Positions 25,331 to 37,804 of a stretch of DNA of 64,000 bases are shown piece by piece. The translations under genes and the position numbers were made by a program. Source of the stretch: Tachypleus tridentatus (Eukaryota; Arthropoda; Merostomata; Xiphosura; Limulidae). The notes under the pieces were generated by a model. That model did no database searches, was not told the DNA's origin, and saw only the letters and a list, made by a program, of their open reading frames with translations. Each line of letters begins with the position of its first letter. Within the stretch, counting starts at the first letter, position 1. The stretch covers positions 23,452,034-23,516,033 of the forward strand of contig NC_134829.1 of NCBI RefSeq assembly GCF_004210375.1. The letters run 5' to 3'.

Positions 25331-27312
25331 GTGTGTGCTGTATTTTGAGGACAGTAGGGTAACACATATAAGATTGAAAGAGACAGTTTTATTTTTCTAA
25401 CAGCGAGATTGGCTTATAGAATGAGTTTGTATCAACACTAATGGAACCTTCAACATTATGGAAGTTTAAGACGGTAACTGATAAATTTGTGAAAAGTGAA
25501 ACATGGTTTGAATTTTTTTTTCTTTTCTCAGCCTCGAATGCCTAAATATTCTCCTGTTTTCTGGGTATTATATATGTGTTAGTTAAGCTGAGAAATATGG
25601 ACATGATGTTTGTGGAATAAATATTTTTTTCTTAATTATAAGCTGTGTATTATGTGGCATGTTCTGTGTGTTAAAGTTTTGTTGTTTTCATTGTCTAATG
25701 GCTTTCAATTCACTAGCAAGCTGAAAACATTTTGTGTACTTTTAAATTGCTGTTGTGAGTTGACTTTGCATACTATATATCAGGAGAGTTTATAGAATAA
25801 ATTAACTTTATTGTACTTATTCTTAATTAAAGGTAATTTGTCTAGTTTAACAATTTATTCTGTAATACTTCAACATTTAAGTATCACTAGAAATACACTA
25901 AGAGTTCAGTGTTATCAGCAGGCAATAGTAATTTGCTAATTATGTCTTTACAAGTAATATCTTTGTTTCAAATAACAAAGAATAAGGGACTGCATGATCC
26001 CTTGTCAACTGTTTGTTATGTTTTATAAAGATTCCAAATTTTGGCATAGAGCCTCTTGGGTTAATGATTTCTTTTTCATGAAGATCTTAAGCCCCCTTGT
26101 CTTTTTGATATTTAAATCAGACAGGTACATTGAAACTGGATGTGAATGATTGAACTACGAGATAAAGAATACCTTACATAGAGAGTAATGAGAGTCATGA
26201 TAAACAGGCATTTTTGTGATGATTGGGATATTTGAGAAGTCTTTATCAAACAAATTTGACAGTTTCTAGATAATATTTTTAATGTTGCCACAGTGCTGTA
26301 ATGAATTGATTGTGTAGAAGAATATCTGTCTCATTTACCAAAGTTTGACACTTGAAGTGGTTGGGCCATAATGTGGAAAATTAGTTTAAGTATAGCAATT
26401 TGGAGAGGACTTTGTATTTAGTTGAGCTTCAACATACAGTCTGTACAATCAAGTTATATTTTGAATCTTTTGTATGTGGTTAAGTATTTTGTATACATGA
26501 ACAACTTAGATTATAACATTACTGCCGTACTACAGATCATAAGCATATCTAAACATGAATTTTTTATTTTTCTCAGTTAGTAAACTGTACAATCATTCAT
26601 ATTTAACTGTTGTTACTAACCACTTTATATCCTGTATTTTGGCTACTATTCTGCTGCCATCTTCAGGAAAGTCCTGAGAAAGACTGTTCTGTTGGTAGTA
26701 GTGGCTGGGATTTGACCCTGAGTCTTTGTGGTTGACTAGGGAAGTAGATGAGGATGCAGTACACTAGTCTCTTCATAAGGAAGACCCAGGATTAAAACTG
26801 GTCATTGTTACCTGAAAAACTATTCTTGTTATAATATCCTTGAAGTTGACAGATTAACAATATTGCCAAATCTCATGACAAAATTTAGCAGTACTGTTTT
26901 TATTTTAAAAACTGCTCTCTATGGCTTAACCTCAAAATGGTGATTTGTACAACTTAATTGTAATATAGAATGTGTCAGGTGATTGGACCAGAAAGTTCAT
27001 GATTGTAAAAGATTTGACAATACTGCAGCTGAAATGTAGGGTAAATAGTTCTTAGTAATTAGTATTTGATGAATTAAAATAACTAATTACTAAATAAATT
27101 TTGATAAAATAATCTACTAATCTTTAGAGTTAGTGATATCTGTTCATCACAGCCTTATTAGAAGTACATAACCATGGGATGATCCATTGTCTGCAGTTTC
27201 CTTTTAATAGCTTCTTTTCTTTGTTTTCTTAAGTGTTTCTGTGGAAAAAATGTGGATCAGGCAGAATTGGATTAACTGAGAAACCACAGACTGTATAGTA
27301 TAGTAAGAAAGT
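25331..27312. other. Upstream flank of Dlish; no other gene recognised
   Basis: AT-rich. A pyrimidine tract ending 'tttgttttcttaag' at about 27231 could be the acceptor of a 5' untranslated exon that carries the Dlish start codon. The ORFs in this stretch (25610-25795) look like chance. Confidence 0.35.
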
Positions 27313-27361
27313 ATGGCATTTTTATGTCCTGTACGAATACGTCGAGGAAAAAGAAAGAAAG
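27313..27361 (+). CDS. Dlish: Dlish coding exon 1
   Basis: The ATG at 27313 gives MAFLCPVRIRRGKRKK plus one base, and the donor is AAAG|GTTAGT. This exon is too short for an ORF scan; it is supported by the phase match to exon 2 and by the recalled conserved N-terminus. Confidence 0.85.
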
Positions 27362-30300
27362 GTTAGTGATCATAGCCTTGGTTGTTTCATAAAATGTGCT
27401 TGAACAGTTTCAAGGTATTTTAATACTTACAGAAGGTTAGCCAACAACTTTAATCCTTTCACTGGTTAATTCATGGGTTAATTCATATTTTATTCATGAA
27501 CAGGGATGAAGCAATTAACATGTGTCCAATATTATGCATGAGATATGGTGAGTACATTCCAGTAGTGTCTGGGCAAAGAACTAGGAAGTGCTACTTTTAC
27601 AGTTTGTCAATGTTCCCATTGTCATTTCCAGTTGTTACATTATTCCAGCATGAACCATCTCCCTGGGTATCATCTGGTCCTCAGTTGTAGCAATATCCGT
27701 CAGTGAAGTCATGGTTTCTGGGTTAACGATAACTTTCTACATTTTCAGGAAGATACATAACCAATAACCAGCAAGACAACTCACCATATTTTTTTTGTGC
27801 TTAATGATTAGAATAGTAGGACAGGGAAACACAAATATAAATCTATGTAGGGTAAGGGTCATCTTAATTTTTTTTTTTTTAACAGGATAGTTAACATTTG
27901 GAAAGGGTTGCCTTCATATGTGGTGAAAGAAGTAAGTTTAAGAGAAAGCTTGATAAATATTTGAATCATGATGGTTGGCTTTATTTTTTTAAAGAGATCA
28001 TTTTAGTGGATGGAACTGCCTAGATTGACCAACAGGTCTCTTGTTGTCCTTAAATGTTAACATTCCAGTTGTACTAGAAGCTGTCATGGGTATCCGAGAA
28101 TGGTTTTGATTTGATTACGTTACTAGTTGTGAACTGAGCAGTTATAAATCTATGAATTTCTGCTACTTCTTGGATTGGGGGACTTCAGAACAATGTTAAA
28201 TTTGCCAGTTTAATCTGTAATTGTTGAGGAAAGATGTTTGGCCATTAAATTAATCATCTGGGATAGCACGAGTTAAACGTGGATGACGTGTCATATGGTG
28301 ATATGTATATTTGATAATAATATCAAAATATAAATAGGGATTTAACACATTGAAAATAGTGAAGTTTCAACCAAGATTTTTAAACCTAAAAAGTTTCAGC
28401 TTTTGAACTTCCTGAAAGACTTTTCAACCATAAAATGCGAGAGCTACTAGGGCTTTTCTCCACCATGGTTCTGTCTGCACTTTAGCTGTTGCCTTTATCA
28501 ACACAGACATGAATTTTATCAAACACGTGTAACAATTTTGATGCCTTGGGTGATAGTGGGGTTTTTATATTATTAAATTATTTTGTTTTGTTATGGAAAA
28601 ATTTCCTTTTCAAATATATCATACTTTTGTTCATGTTATTTTTAGTTTTTGTTTCATCCAAAAATTTATACATTTTAACTCTTAGAAATATTTATTTTGA
28701 ATTTTGCACAAAGCTACATGAGGTTTACCTGAGCTTCTTAGAAGTAAGACAAATCTTTTGCAATATGTGTGATACTTGTGACTATTTAATAACATAACTT
28801 ATTAGTAACCCCATGTGCACAGTGGGGGGCAAATTGTGCACGTTAAAACCTTGTACAGAGTCTTATTCAATATGTTAGGAATTTTATGTCAATTAACTTT
28901 AGTAGTTACCCTACCTTCTTATTTTATAACATTTTTTTTTAATGGAGAAAATACCTGATTTAACAAATGGGGATACATTTTAGATGTGTGTTTAGGAGGT
29001 CATAGATGTCATGCAAGTACAATTTGCAAACTATACGATGGACAAAATTGTTTTTATACTTCACATGATTATTGCATTGTGTTATGACTTGTCAGAATCT
29101 GAATTAGATTAACTTTATTATAAATCCAAAAGTGTGTACCATTTATCAGAGCTTAGATATACCAATTATTATTCTGTTAATTCATTCTTTGTTTGTTTTT
29201 TTTTAACATCCAAGCTAAGCACTCAGCAAAGACTTTAGGATTTTTATCAACAATACTCAACTTACAAGGTCAGAAAATTTGTTTGTTTTTGTTCTATACA
29301 GAAGGAGACAAGCTTTCATCCAGAACACCCAGTATTGGTCGTATCACTGGAAGTGCTAGCATTGAAACTTTAGTCCGAGTTGGAATAGAAAAAGAAAATG
29401 GCTTGTCTCCAGACTCCAAGGTGGTTGTACTTCATGACTTTACTCCTTGTGTTGATGATGAATTAGAAGTCAGAAGAGGTCAGGTTGTAAATGTACTTTA
29501 CCAGGAAAATGACTGGGTGTATGTAATAGCTGAGAACAGCCAGGAAGGCTTTATTCCACATTCTTACTGTGCTCCATATGGTACGCAACCAGCTGACTTA
29601 GCTCTAAATGTCAAACATAAGAAACTTCCAAGAAATGAGACTGAGCATGAACTTGACCAAACTTCTTCGAGAGGGACTCTCTCAGGTGACAGTGGCGGAC
29701 AGCATTCTGATGCAGAGAGTTTTGGTGGTGCACATCAAGTTAAAAAAGGCATAAGCAGTCTTGGACTGCAGAATTCACAGTCATCATCTCAAGTGTCCTT
29801 GCCCAATGTCCATCCATTTTTCAAAGATCCTGCAGGAAGGTTTATTGTGTTATATACATTCATAGCTAGGGATGAAAATGATGTGAGTGTTGAACGGGGT
29901 GAGCTTGTGACAGTTATGAATCGTGAAGATCCAGATTGGTTTTGGATAGTTCGTTCTGATGGTCAGGAAGGATTTGTGCCAAGTGCTTTTGTTTATCCTG
30001 CTGATGCAATTCAAGGTATTGTACTGAAGATACACTCTTCATATTATCAATGATAAACCTCTCTTCAACTTGAGTTTATATGCATTTTCAATTTATATAA
30101 ACATGATTCCTATATAGAAGTTTTCTGTTTTATACAAGCATGCATAGAATGGTACATTTTAGGATTTTATTAATTATTTTTAATAAATTCTTGTTTTAAT
30201 CGTATTTATTTGTATTATGTATATTGTGTTGAAACAAAATAACACTGTTGTAGATCCTCAATATTGAAGATGATTTAGACATAAAATATGTGGTCACATG

Positions 30301-30812
30301 GCTGTAAATTATCCATTGAATGAATAACTCACCTGAACCTCAAAAGTATACAAATATATATAACTAGTATGGCAAAAGAACTGATTTGAACAGTTACAAA
30401 GTGGTAATTTCTGAACTATAATAATATAGTGAATAAAATTATAGTTATTAAATGAAAAATAATGTGTAAATTTTGATTAAAAATATCAACTTGTGTTTGA
30501 ATAGAGCACGTAGGACAACAAGTTGTGAACCCTGCAGATCAGACACATCCTACCCAGTCTTTAAATAACAACCACCATCCATCTCCTGGAGCTCCTGAAG
30601 ACCTCCGGTGTCATGGCAGCGAGCTTGTCATGTTGTATGATTATAAGGCACAGGCTCCTGATGACCTCAGTGTACGAAGGGGAGACTGGGTGTATGCAGA
30701 CTTGAACAACCAGACAGTGGATGGTTGGTTATGGGCTTATGCTCCCAAGACAAGAAAATATGGTTTTATCCCTAAAGCGTATGCAAGGCCCCCGGCTATG
30801 ACATCCTTATAG
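27313..30812 (+). CDS. Dlish: Dlish (Vamana), triple-SH3 adaptor protein, complete three-exon gene
   Basis: Exons 27313-27361, 29302-30015 and 30505-30812 join through two phase-1 GT-AG introns into 356 residues with a stop at 30810. The start MAFLCPVRIRRGKRKK leads into EGDKLSSRTPSIGR, as I recall for insect Dlish. SH3 domains lie at about 57-107 (ALYDY-like VVVLHDF, then NDWVYV and GFIPHSY), 197-250 (VLYTF, DPDWFWI, GFVPSAF) and 294-350 (MLYDY, VDGWLWA, GFIPKAY). The 110-195 linker is serine- and polar-rich and poorly conserved. The C-terminus ARPPAMTSL is characteristic. In Drosophila, Dlish binds Fat/Dachsous and the myosin Dachs at the junctional cortex and so affects Hippo signalling and planar polarity; the same role here is inference. 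The gene is complete and looks intact. Confidence 0.93.
27880..28080 (+). mobile_element. CR1-type LINE 3' end inside Dlish intron 1
   Basis: The plus strand reads 'RIVNIWKGLPSYVVKEVSLR', the usual C-terminal tail of CR1-like ORF2 proteins, followed by 'ggaactgcctagattgacc' and 'ttgttgtccttaaatgtta', a 3' end shared with 25260-25330. Confidence 0.6.
28081..29301 (+). other. Rest of Dlish intron 1
   Basis: The intron ends at a strong acceptor, tttgttctatacag, at 29301. The frame at 28546-28797 is a chance product of T-rich sequence. Confidence 0.6.
29302..30015 (+). CDS. Dlish: Dlish coding exon 2 (SH3-1, linker, SH3-2)
   Basis: The exon runs from the acceptor tatacag to the donor CAAG|GTATTG. 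The open frame extends upstream of the acceptor to 29193, but those 36 codons are intron: they are not conserved and the acceptor is strong. It encodes residues 17-254. Confidence 0.92.
30505..30812 (+). CDS. Dlish: Dlish coding exon 3 (SH3-3 and C-terminus)
   Basis: The acceptor is gtttgaatag at 30504, chosen over the AG two bases later because only this one keeps the frame. It encodes residues 255-356 and stops with TAG. Confidence 0.9.
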
Positions 30813-33280
30813 TGATGTTTAAGAACCCCATATATACTCCTTAGGAGGTATTTCTTTTATATGCACACATGATGTATAGCAGTTAGAGCTGCTAGCGTGA
30901 AACCATTGTTTCAGATGTTATTAAAAAGCCACATAAAGTTTGATATTTCACTCTTAATTAAGCAGGTAGATGTATAGCTTACTATTTAATTAAGAGCTTC
31001 AGTGTTTATCAGGAAGTGGGAAGTACAAAAACTGTATCATGCACAAACTTTTGTTGAAATTACATGTTGCATTTCAGCAACTAGTTCCTTAATGTTATAA
31101 ACTGTATCCTCTACGTGGATGTAGTTTTGGTAATATTTGTTAAAGGAACAAAGGTAAGACTTCATGTTACATTAACAAAAAAATACATTAAAGCATACAA
31201 GTATGTTTACTTGGTAAAAAGGTATTATAAATATTCATTAGATGGAATTTGTGCATATTTTCCTTCGAAACTCGCTAGTTTCTTTAAGAGTGATTACACT
31301 GTTTTGTATTTTATTAAACTGAATGATGGACACTTCTATAGCTACCATGATTCCTGTGTTAATGTACTGTGTAGTAGTTTACTGAATTAAAAACTAACAA
31401 TTCATTACTTTGGTGATTTCCTTTCAGTGTTCAAGAATGATTTATTATAGATTGATAAATTTTTGATTAAAATCTATTCATTGTAGAAATATGTAAGTGC
31501 TATCTTTGTCAAATGTGCACATCTCAGATATTTCATGCTGTCATACTTCATGCCTGATACCAAAAGTATCCTTGAAACTACATGGTAATAACATATCATA
31601 CAGGATTCATGTGATGTAGTGTGGATAAAATGACAATCGTTTTCTAAAAATGGGGAACAGTGCTATTATTTTGGCTTATACAATGTACATGGTAGATTGT
31701 GCAGAAATATTATGATTTTAATACGTTCTGAGCTGTACAGTGTATTCACATAACGTAGGTGTTGTTCTTTCTTTGCTCATAAGAATAGTATTGGTTAAAT
31801 ACATATGAAACAAGTATCAGTACCAACTAGAACATGATCCCCTGGTGTCATTATTATAAAACATGTAATGTCAAAATATAGAGTATCCCTAAAGTATTGA
31901 ACTACTTTTTTTAATTGAATAGAATGACAATTCTGTAACTTAAGCAAGTGTAGAATCAATATAATAGAGATAAATGTTTCAGGTATGTCCTTGGTCTGTG
32001 GTGCCATTAGTATGATATGGATCCTTGTTTATGGCTTGAAGAATGTCCAAGCAAGAATCAATCTTTTACATTCACCCATGTAGGTGCAAGTATTTCTCAA
32101 GTAATAGCCATTGTTATGATTGTTATTAAAGCTTGCACTGCTGCTGTGTTTTGTATCTTATCATATAATGCAATTCACCTATTCTCATCTAAACTAATGG
32201 GAAAAACTTCAGATGTAAATTTCCTGCAAATCATAATTTTATATAGTGTAGTTCTTACATATATTTTTAATTGAAAAAGTGGTTTTATAATTTTTTGACA
32301 TGCTGATTTATTATTGACACACACATATATATCAAGTTTTTGTTTGCTAATTCTGAGATATATGTAAAATTTCATAATGAACTTAGAAAATTATTAATTT
32401 TTAAAAATCTAACTCTCACTGATGTTTATGAAATATAAATGTTTGTCAGCTACTGTTTTATGCCTATAGTGAGAGAGAGAGTTTCAGTGAAACCACTAAG
32501 ATATTTGTTTTAACAATATGTAATAGTAAAAAAATTATAATTACTTTATTACATTTTCATGTACATGAGCTCAGTCATTCTGCCTTTCAAAATAACACCA
32601 CTAGAACACAGAAGTTTCCTAGGAACTTTGTCAGTATTTTTATGTAAAATAGGTTTGTACTATTTTCATCAAATGTTTTGCAGCACATTTTAACAGTATA
32701 TTACTTCCCACTTATTTACGTTTTGCAACCAGTTTTACACATTTCACACTGGAAGATGGTAGATAATTTGGATACAGTTTAACGTCATAAGTACAAACGT
32801 TGATCTGGCTTCATTTTGGTGCTAACTAGGCATACAGATTATTTTTAGTGATTTCATGTAAATCAAAAATTTATCAAACATGTATTCAAACCATAAATTA
32901 ATTGTTTTTGTACAGAATAACATTAATACCTATTTCATTGCCCAGCTGTTTGAAGTACACAGCAATTGAATAGACAATAATGGAAGCAACTTGTCATTTT
33001 TTTAAATTGAGATTTTCTTTCATTATGTTGTGTACTGTTTTCTGGGGTACCTGGATGGATTTTATCTCTAACTTTGGATTAATGGATTCTCATCTGTTAC
33101 AAGACATCACACTTTGGTTTTCACAGACAGAATATGATCTATTACATTTCTCTTTTTGGGTGGTCTTGGTGTCTAATGTTGATCCATGTGCCTCTGTTTT
33201 CAAATATCATTAAATAAAGGGATATTTTTCATCTTGTAAGTTCTAAGTTTCTGACATTAATAATACTTTATGATCTGAGT
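30813..33280 (+). other. Dlish 3' flank, probable 3' UTR then intergenic
   Basis: No conserved coding block follows the stop. Several AATAAA-like signals are present, and I cannot choose the used one. The frames at 31115-31390, 32017-32274 and 32980-33213 show no domain. Confidence 0.35.
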
Positions 33281-33289
33281 GTATGAAAA

Positions 33290-33425
33290 TCTTGTACTAG
33301 AAAGAGTTGTTACATATCCTTCCAAAAAGTGATCAATTTTCAATTGTCACACTATGAAATGCCAAACAGTGTTAAAACATAATTCTAATACATTTCATTC
33401 CATTGTGATTTTATATCTGCTGTGA
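33290..33425 (+). repeat. Dispersed repeat, copy A (partner at 56108-56245)
   Basis: 'agaaagagttgttaca' opens this copy and the one at 56108; both continue through 'gaaatgccaaacagtgt' / 'gaaatgtcaaacaatgt' and end near a 'cattccattgtgattttat' / 'cattccactgcaactttat' pair. The family is not identified. Confidence 0.55.
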
Positions 33426-33774
33426 TTTGCTGATTTTGAGTATTCAAAAATGTTTTAATATAATGTTCCTCAACCCTCTGTATTTTGGGGCATTTTGAAA
33501 CTTCTGATTATGAATTCTGTCATTAAAATATATTTGATGAATCAGTTAATTTTTTCCTTTTATGTGTAAATTTGTTATGATTTGATATTTTAAAAATTAA
33601 TAATTTCCTGACTTTCCTTAGAAAACACAATTATTTATTAGAGGAAATTGGTAAACATTATAATCAACAATGAAAGTGCCATTGTTCTGTATATTGTCGG
33701 TTTATGGTTTTTGTGTATTCAGTTTTATATAGCACTGCAAAAGATTGTTGAATCAGTGTAAGAAAGCAGTAGCC

Positions 33775-34090
33775 ACAGGGGTATACTTTTTTATCTCTGC
33801 CAATGAAGATAAATGAAGGCTACGTTTTCACCCTCTGTTTTTCATCAAGATTTCTTAAACAGCTGAACTGATTTGAACAAAAGTTGGTATAGATTTGGAC
33901 TATAACTCAACCTAGAAGTGTTCAGTTTTTGAGGTGTCAAAGTCAAGGTCACAGCAAAAATCACAAAAATAAAAAAATCCCTATTTGTTAACACAAGTAA
34001 GTTTTTTTTACATGTTTTTGCTCTGTAACTCGGTCAAAAATGATTGGATTTTGATGAGCGTGGTGACTGTATGTAGAATATCATTTTCCT
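33775..34090 (+). repeat. Interspersed repeat of a widespread animal type
   Basis: Phrases such as 'ttatctctgccaatgaag', 'gctacgttttcaccctctg', 'gaactgatttgaac' and 'aaagttggtatagatttgg' resemble a non-coding repeat I have seen in many invertebrate genomes. The ends and target duplication could not be fixed. Confidence 0.45.
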
Positions 34091-36370
34091 ATTGAAAATG
34101 GTCCATGTCCACTGAAAAGATAGGCATACAGGCATATTTTGGGAGAGTTGAATATGATTAATGCTTTATGGTGGATGTATGAGCTCCACTGAGTTATCCT
34201 TTTTAAAATTAGATTGAAGTTTGAGTGATTCAAATTTTTGACAGGTGTAGTAAATATGTATTGATAAAAAAAAATTAAGAGTGGAAAATAATTGATGTTG
34301 AAAACAGGCCTAATAAATATATATACACACACACAGATATGAAGCAAAATGTAAGATGAATTTCAAGTGCAAACATTGGTTTTCAAAATCAGTCATAAAG
34401 TAAAAAGTGAAAATTAAGTGCAAAAGTTTGATTTTAATACAATTAAGAATTTTTATTTTCTGTGCCTTTTACAGGAACTTGTACATTTGACAGAATAAAA
34501 TCAAGATGCTACTAACATAAACCAAACACAGACAGTACACTGATAATAAAGTGAGAACAGAATTTAAAGTTTAATTCGTTTATATGTATTAAAAATGATC
34601 ATACAAAAATCTCCTGTTAATTTAAAATATTGATGAATTTTGAACAAAGCTACCTCAAGGCTATCTTCATTGATAACAGTGAATGAACAGATACATTTTT
34701 GTATATTCTGGGAGCTGAATATGGTGCATGGTGAAGGTATGCGCTATAATGAGTATCCTTGTAGTTGCTTAAGTTGTATCTAATATGTATTAGAAATGTG
34801 ATTACGAACGTATGACCACACCACTATCATTTGATTATAAAGGTATCTCCCTGTAACTGAATAAGCAAAACAAACTAAGTAATTTAAAATGCTTCAACAA
34901 TTTTTTCTCTCATAACAAATTTACTAAAAGAAACTTTTTTCACGTTGTTCTTGTGTGATGCTCTTATACTTCATACCACAAAAGTGTGTAGTGTTGCTTT
35001 GTTTGGGGGACGTATTTTAATGTAAATATTTGGAAGGTTAAGGTTTATTTTCAAGATACAGCTGTTTTAAATTTTTGAAGAAGTCATTAGTCAAAACATT
35101 GAAGAAAGGTAAAAATGTATTATGTCCAAAATTTAGTGTTTTTTTTGTAATGCAGTCCTAATACTTGGAAAAAATACAGAGTTAAAGTAGACAAGTTATC
35201 ATACAGTTATTCAGCTGTCTTATGCAGTAAATAAATGATTCAAACTTTGTTTCAAAATAAGAAAAACCTCAGTGAAGCAGAAGTATATATATATGTACTG
35301 TTTTATTTATGCTAAGTGCATATTCTGTATGGTATACATGAGAAATGATTTTAATGTCTGTCTTCAGCTGTAGTTAATAAGATGGAAATAATTTTCCATG
35401 TTATATAATTTACTACAGAACTGTTGAGCTTCTAACATATACTGATTGACAAGTCATTAATTTTTATTTATTAATGCTTTTGTAGTTTGTGTTTTTATAA
35501 ATGACTGAATCAAATTTGGTTTATAGAAATATGGTCTAGTATTTCATAACCATTTCATGTATTTTGTAAACATTTAAACAATAACATTCCACAATTGTGC
35601 CTTATATATATATTTTAGTGTTTTGTACAGTTGATATTTGTATTTACTTCTATGTTTTTATGTGGGAAGTTTTGGGAAAAGGGATAAATAAAAATTATAT
35701 TATAATTATTGTTTTATGTGTAGATATACTTATTTATATATCCAAACGTTTTGCACCAATGGAATTTGGTAGTTGGGATTATCTTCATATAATTTCATTA
35801 ATCATGTTTCATTTTATATACAAAGTTTTGACCTACTCAATTTTATATACCGTGTGTGTGTATGTGCAGTCGTTAAAACTAAATTTATTTTGTTATAGGT
35901 AAAGATTTGTGCAAGGAACAAAAATTATTGAAATTTTGTGAAACAGTAGAATGATTAAATATTTTAACTCATTACACTATGCATGACTATTAATTACAAA
36001 TCCAAATCTATCAACTACAAATTTTGTGTAGTTAATTTTAATTTGGACAGCTTTTCAAACTATAAAAAGAAGTACAATTTTTTACTTGAAATAATATGAT
36101 TTACAACAGTAAAAATATTGTTTTATTATATATAATGTAGTTACCATTTCAAAAAACTTCTCAAACACAAGATACAGATTTCACATGCAGTACTTTTACA
36201 TAATAACCTATAGTATACGTTACTTGAGAAGTATGTTTTTAGATTTCAAGGTAAAAGGTTAAATGCTTTGATCTCACTCAAGTCAAAATGGACAAATATT
36301 TTAGTTTATTTATTAATGTTCAATCAAGAGCAATTGAACTGTATGAATCTGAAATGAAATGGGACATATT
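34091..36370. other. AT-rich intergenic DNA, nothing recognised
   Basis: Contains only short chance frames (34081-34347 minus, 35597-35902 plus) and small AT or CA runs. Confidence 0.4.
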
Positions 36371-36374
36371 TTAT

Positions 36375-36545
36375 CTAATGGTTAGTGTGCCAGATTGAGA
36401 ATGCGAGGGTTCTTGGTTGCTTTTTGGAGTTTTGGGTACATTATGAGTTAGTCCAATTCCACTATTCATTTGAAGTATCCCAAGAACTGGTGGTGGGTAT
36501 TGTTGACTAGCTGTTTTGCTTTAGTCTGTCTGTTCAAAACTGGGG
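36375..36545 (+). repeat. SINE1 copy, plus, very diverged
   Basis: The order 'ctaatggttagtgtgccag' (A-box-like), 'ccactattcatttgaagta', 'cccaagaactggtggtggg' and 'gttgactagctg' follows the SINE1 body. The B-box and 3' end are poorly preserved. Confidence 0.5.
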
Positions 36546-36844
36546 ACAGTTCATGTAGCTTAGAAGATAGAAAACAACATATACAATAAACAGCCTTGCA
36601 ACGTAGGTATCACAGTTATAAATCTGTACACCGGGTGACCACTATCTGTAATGATTAGATTGCACTTGGGCATCATTGGGTACGTCCAAAAATTCTCTTA
36701 TCTTTCTGTATTTCTAATGACATATATATAATGGAACTCTTTTCTGTGAGCACTATACCTATGAACAGTTTTTCTTGCATTTTATAGATTAAAGGTTTTT
36801 TTTTCATGTTTCATTGTTGTCATATAATGACAAATAAAAAACTT

Positions 36845-37068
36845 TTATTTATATAAATAACAGATTTACACTAATTATCAACCAGTATAGATTTACTGGT
36901 AAATAATACCAGTAAATCATTCATTTAAATGAAGATACTATATGATTAGGTATTAATTAATACCTAATTAATTATTTTGTTAATTAGAATAAAATTGTAT
37001 TCTAATTTCAGTAAATTAGTATTTACTGAAATACTAATTATCAGTAAATCACTACTTTAGACGTAGTG
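36845..37068. repeat. Cluster of perfect palindromes and hairpins
   Basis: Within 224 bp lie: a 16-bp palindrome (36845-36860); 12-bp arms around a 5-base loop (36890-36918, GATTTACTGGTA); a 14-bp palindrome (36920-36933); a 24-bp palindrome (36945-36968, ATTAGGTATTAA then its complement); 10-bp arms (36982-37007); 11-bp arms with a 4-base loop (37006-37031, TTTCAGTAAAT); an overlapping 10-bp pair (37015-37038); and 6-bp arms (37050-37068). All arms are perfect. No protein or RNA gene explains this. Confidence 0.85.
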
Positions 37069-37754
37069 TCCAGCTGATTTCTCCAAGCCCGTTCCCTTGG
37101 CTGTGGTTTCACTAGATAAAAGATAGGGACAGTGGGAATCTCGTTAATCCTTTCATGCAGATTAAATGGGATTTAATGAAAGTTAAATGTAATTACAAGA
37201 TTTCTTATTATATACATTGAATAAGGACTTGTGCATTACATACTTTTGTGTTCCGATTTCAAATTGTTTTCCTAGAGAAATATTTTTACTTGATGTTTCA
37301 GTAATACAAATAAATGAAGATAAACTAGAAGCATTACTGAAAGGGGTTTTGATTGAATGTTTAAAGTTATATATCAACATTTTACTATATGATTATTTCA
37401 AAAAATCTTTAGTTTCATCCAATCTGAAAATTCCCAGATGTGATAATATTTTAAAATACAGTATGTAGCTTTACATTGTAAATCCTTGCATGCAAGGAAA
37501 TAATGGAAAATGATTTTCATAAGTGTTATTAGTTTGAAGCATTTCATGAAAAGAACCTCATGGTGCAGTAATTTTTTACCTCAAAAGCATTTAACTGTGC
37601 TTTTAATTAACAATCTCAGTAGTCAAAGTTTATCAGTATTATTGACATACTGTGTTTACACTGCCTTTGATTCTGTATTCAATTGTAATTTGATGTATAA
37701 TGAAATACATATGAAAAATTAATTCAATCGTTTTTTTTTTGTTTTGTTTTAAAG
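37069..37754. other. AT-rich DNA with chance frames
   Basis: The frames at 37217-37468 and 37510-37722 show no domain. The stretch ends in a long pyrimidine tract that forms a strong splice acceptor at 37753-37754. Confidence 0.35.
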
Positions 37755-37804
37755 AACCCACATCTCTGGCAACAGATCAGCCTATGTATGAAGAAACCTA
37801 CTGA
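37755..37804 (+). other. Possible orphan terminal exon
   Basis: After a T-rich tract and AAAG acceptor, a phase-1 reading gives PTSLATDQPMYEETY followed by TGA. The phase would fit the donor of Dlish exon 2 (which leaves one G), so an alternative Dlish last exon is formally possible, but it is 7.7 kb away and nothing else supports it. It could also be chance. Confidence 0.2.

Noticed and set aside
29193-29301. Upstream extension of the Dlish exon 2 frame as an alternative start
   Set aside because: A strong acceptor at 29301 and a phase-matched exon 1 with the conserved N-terminus explain the data better.
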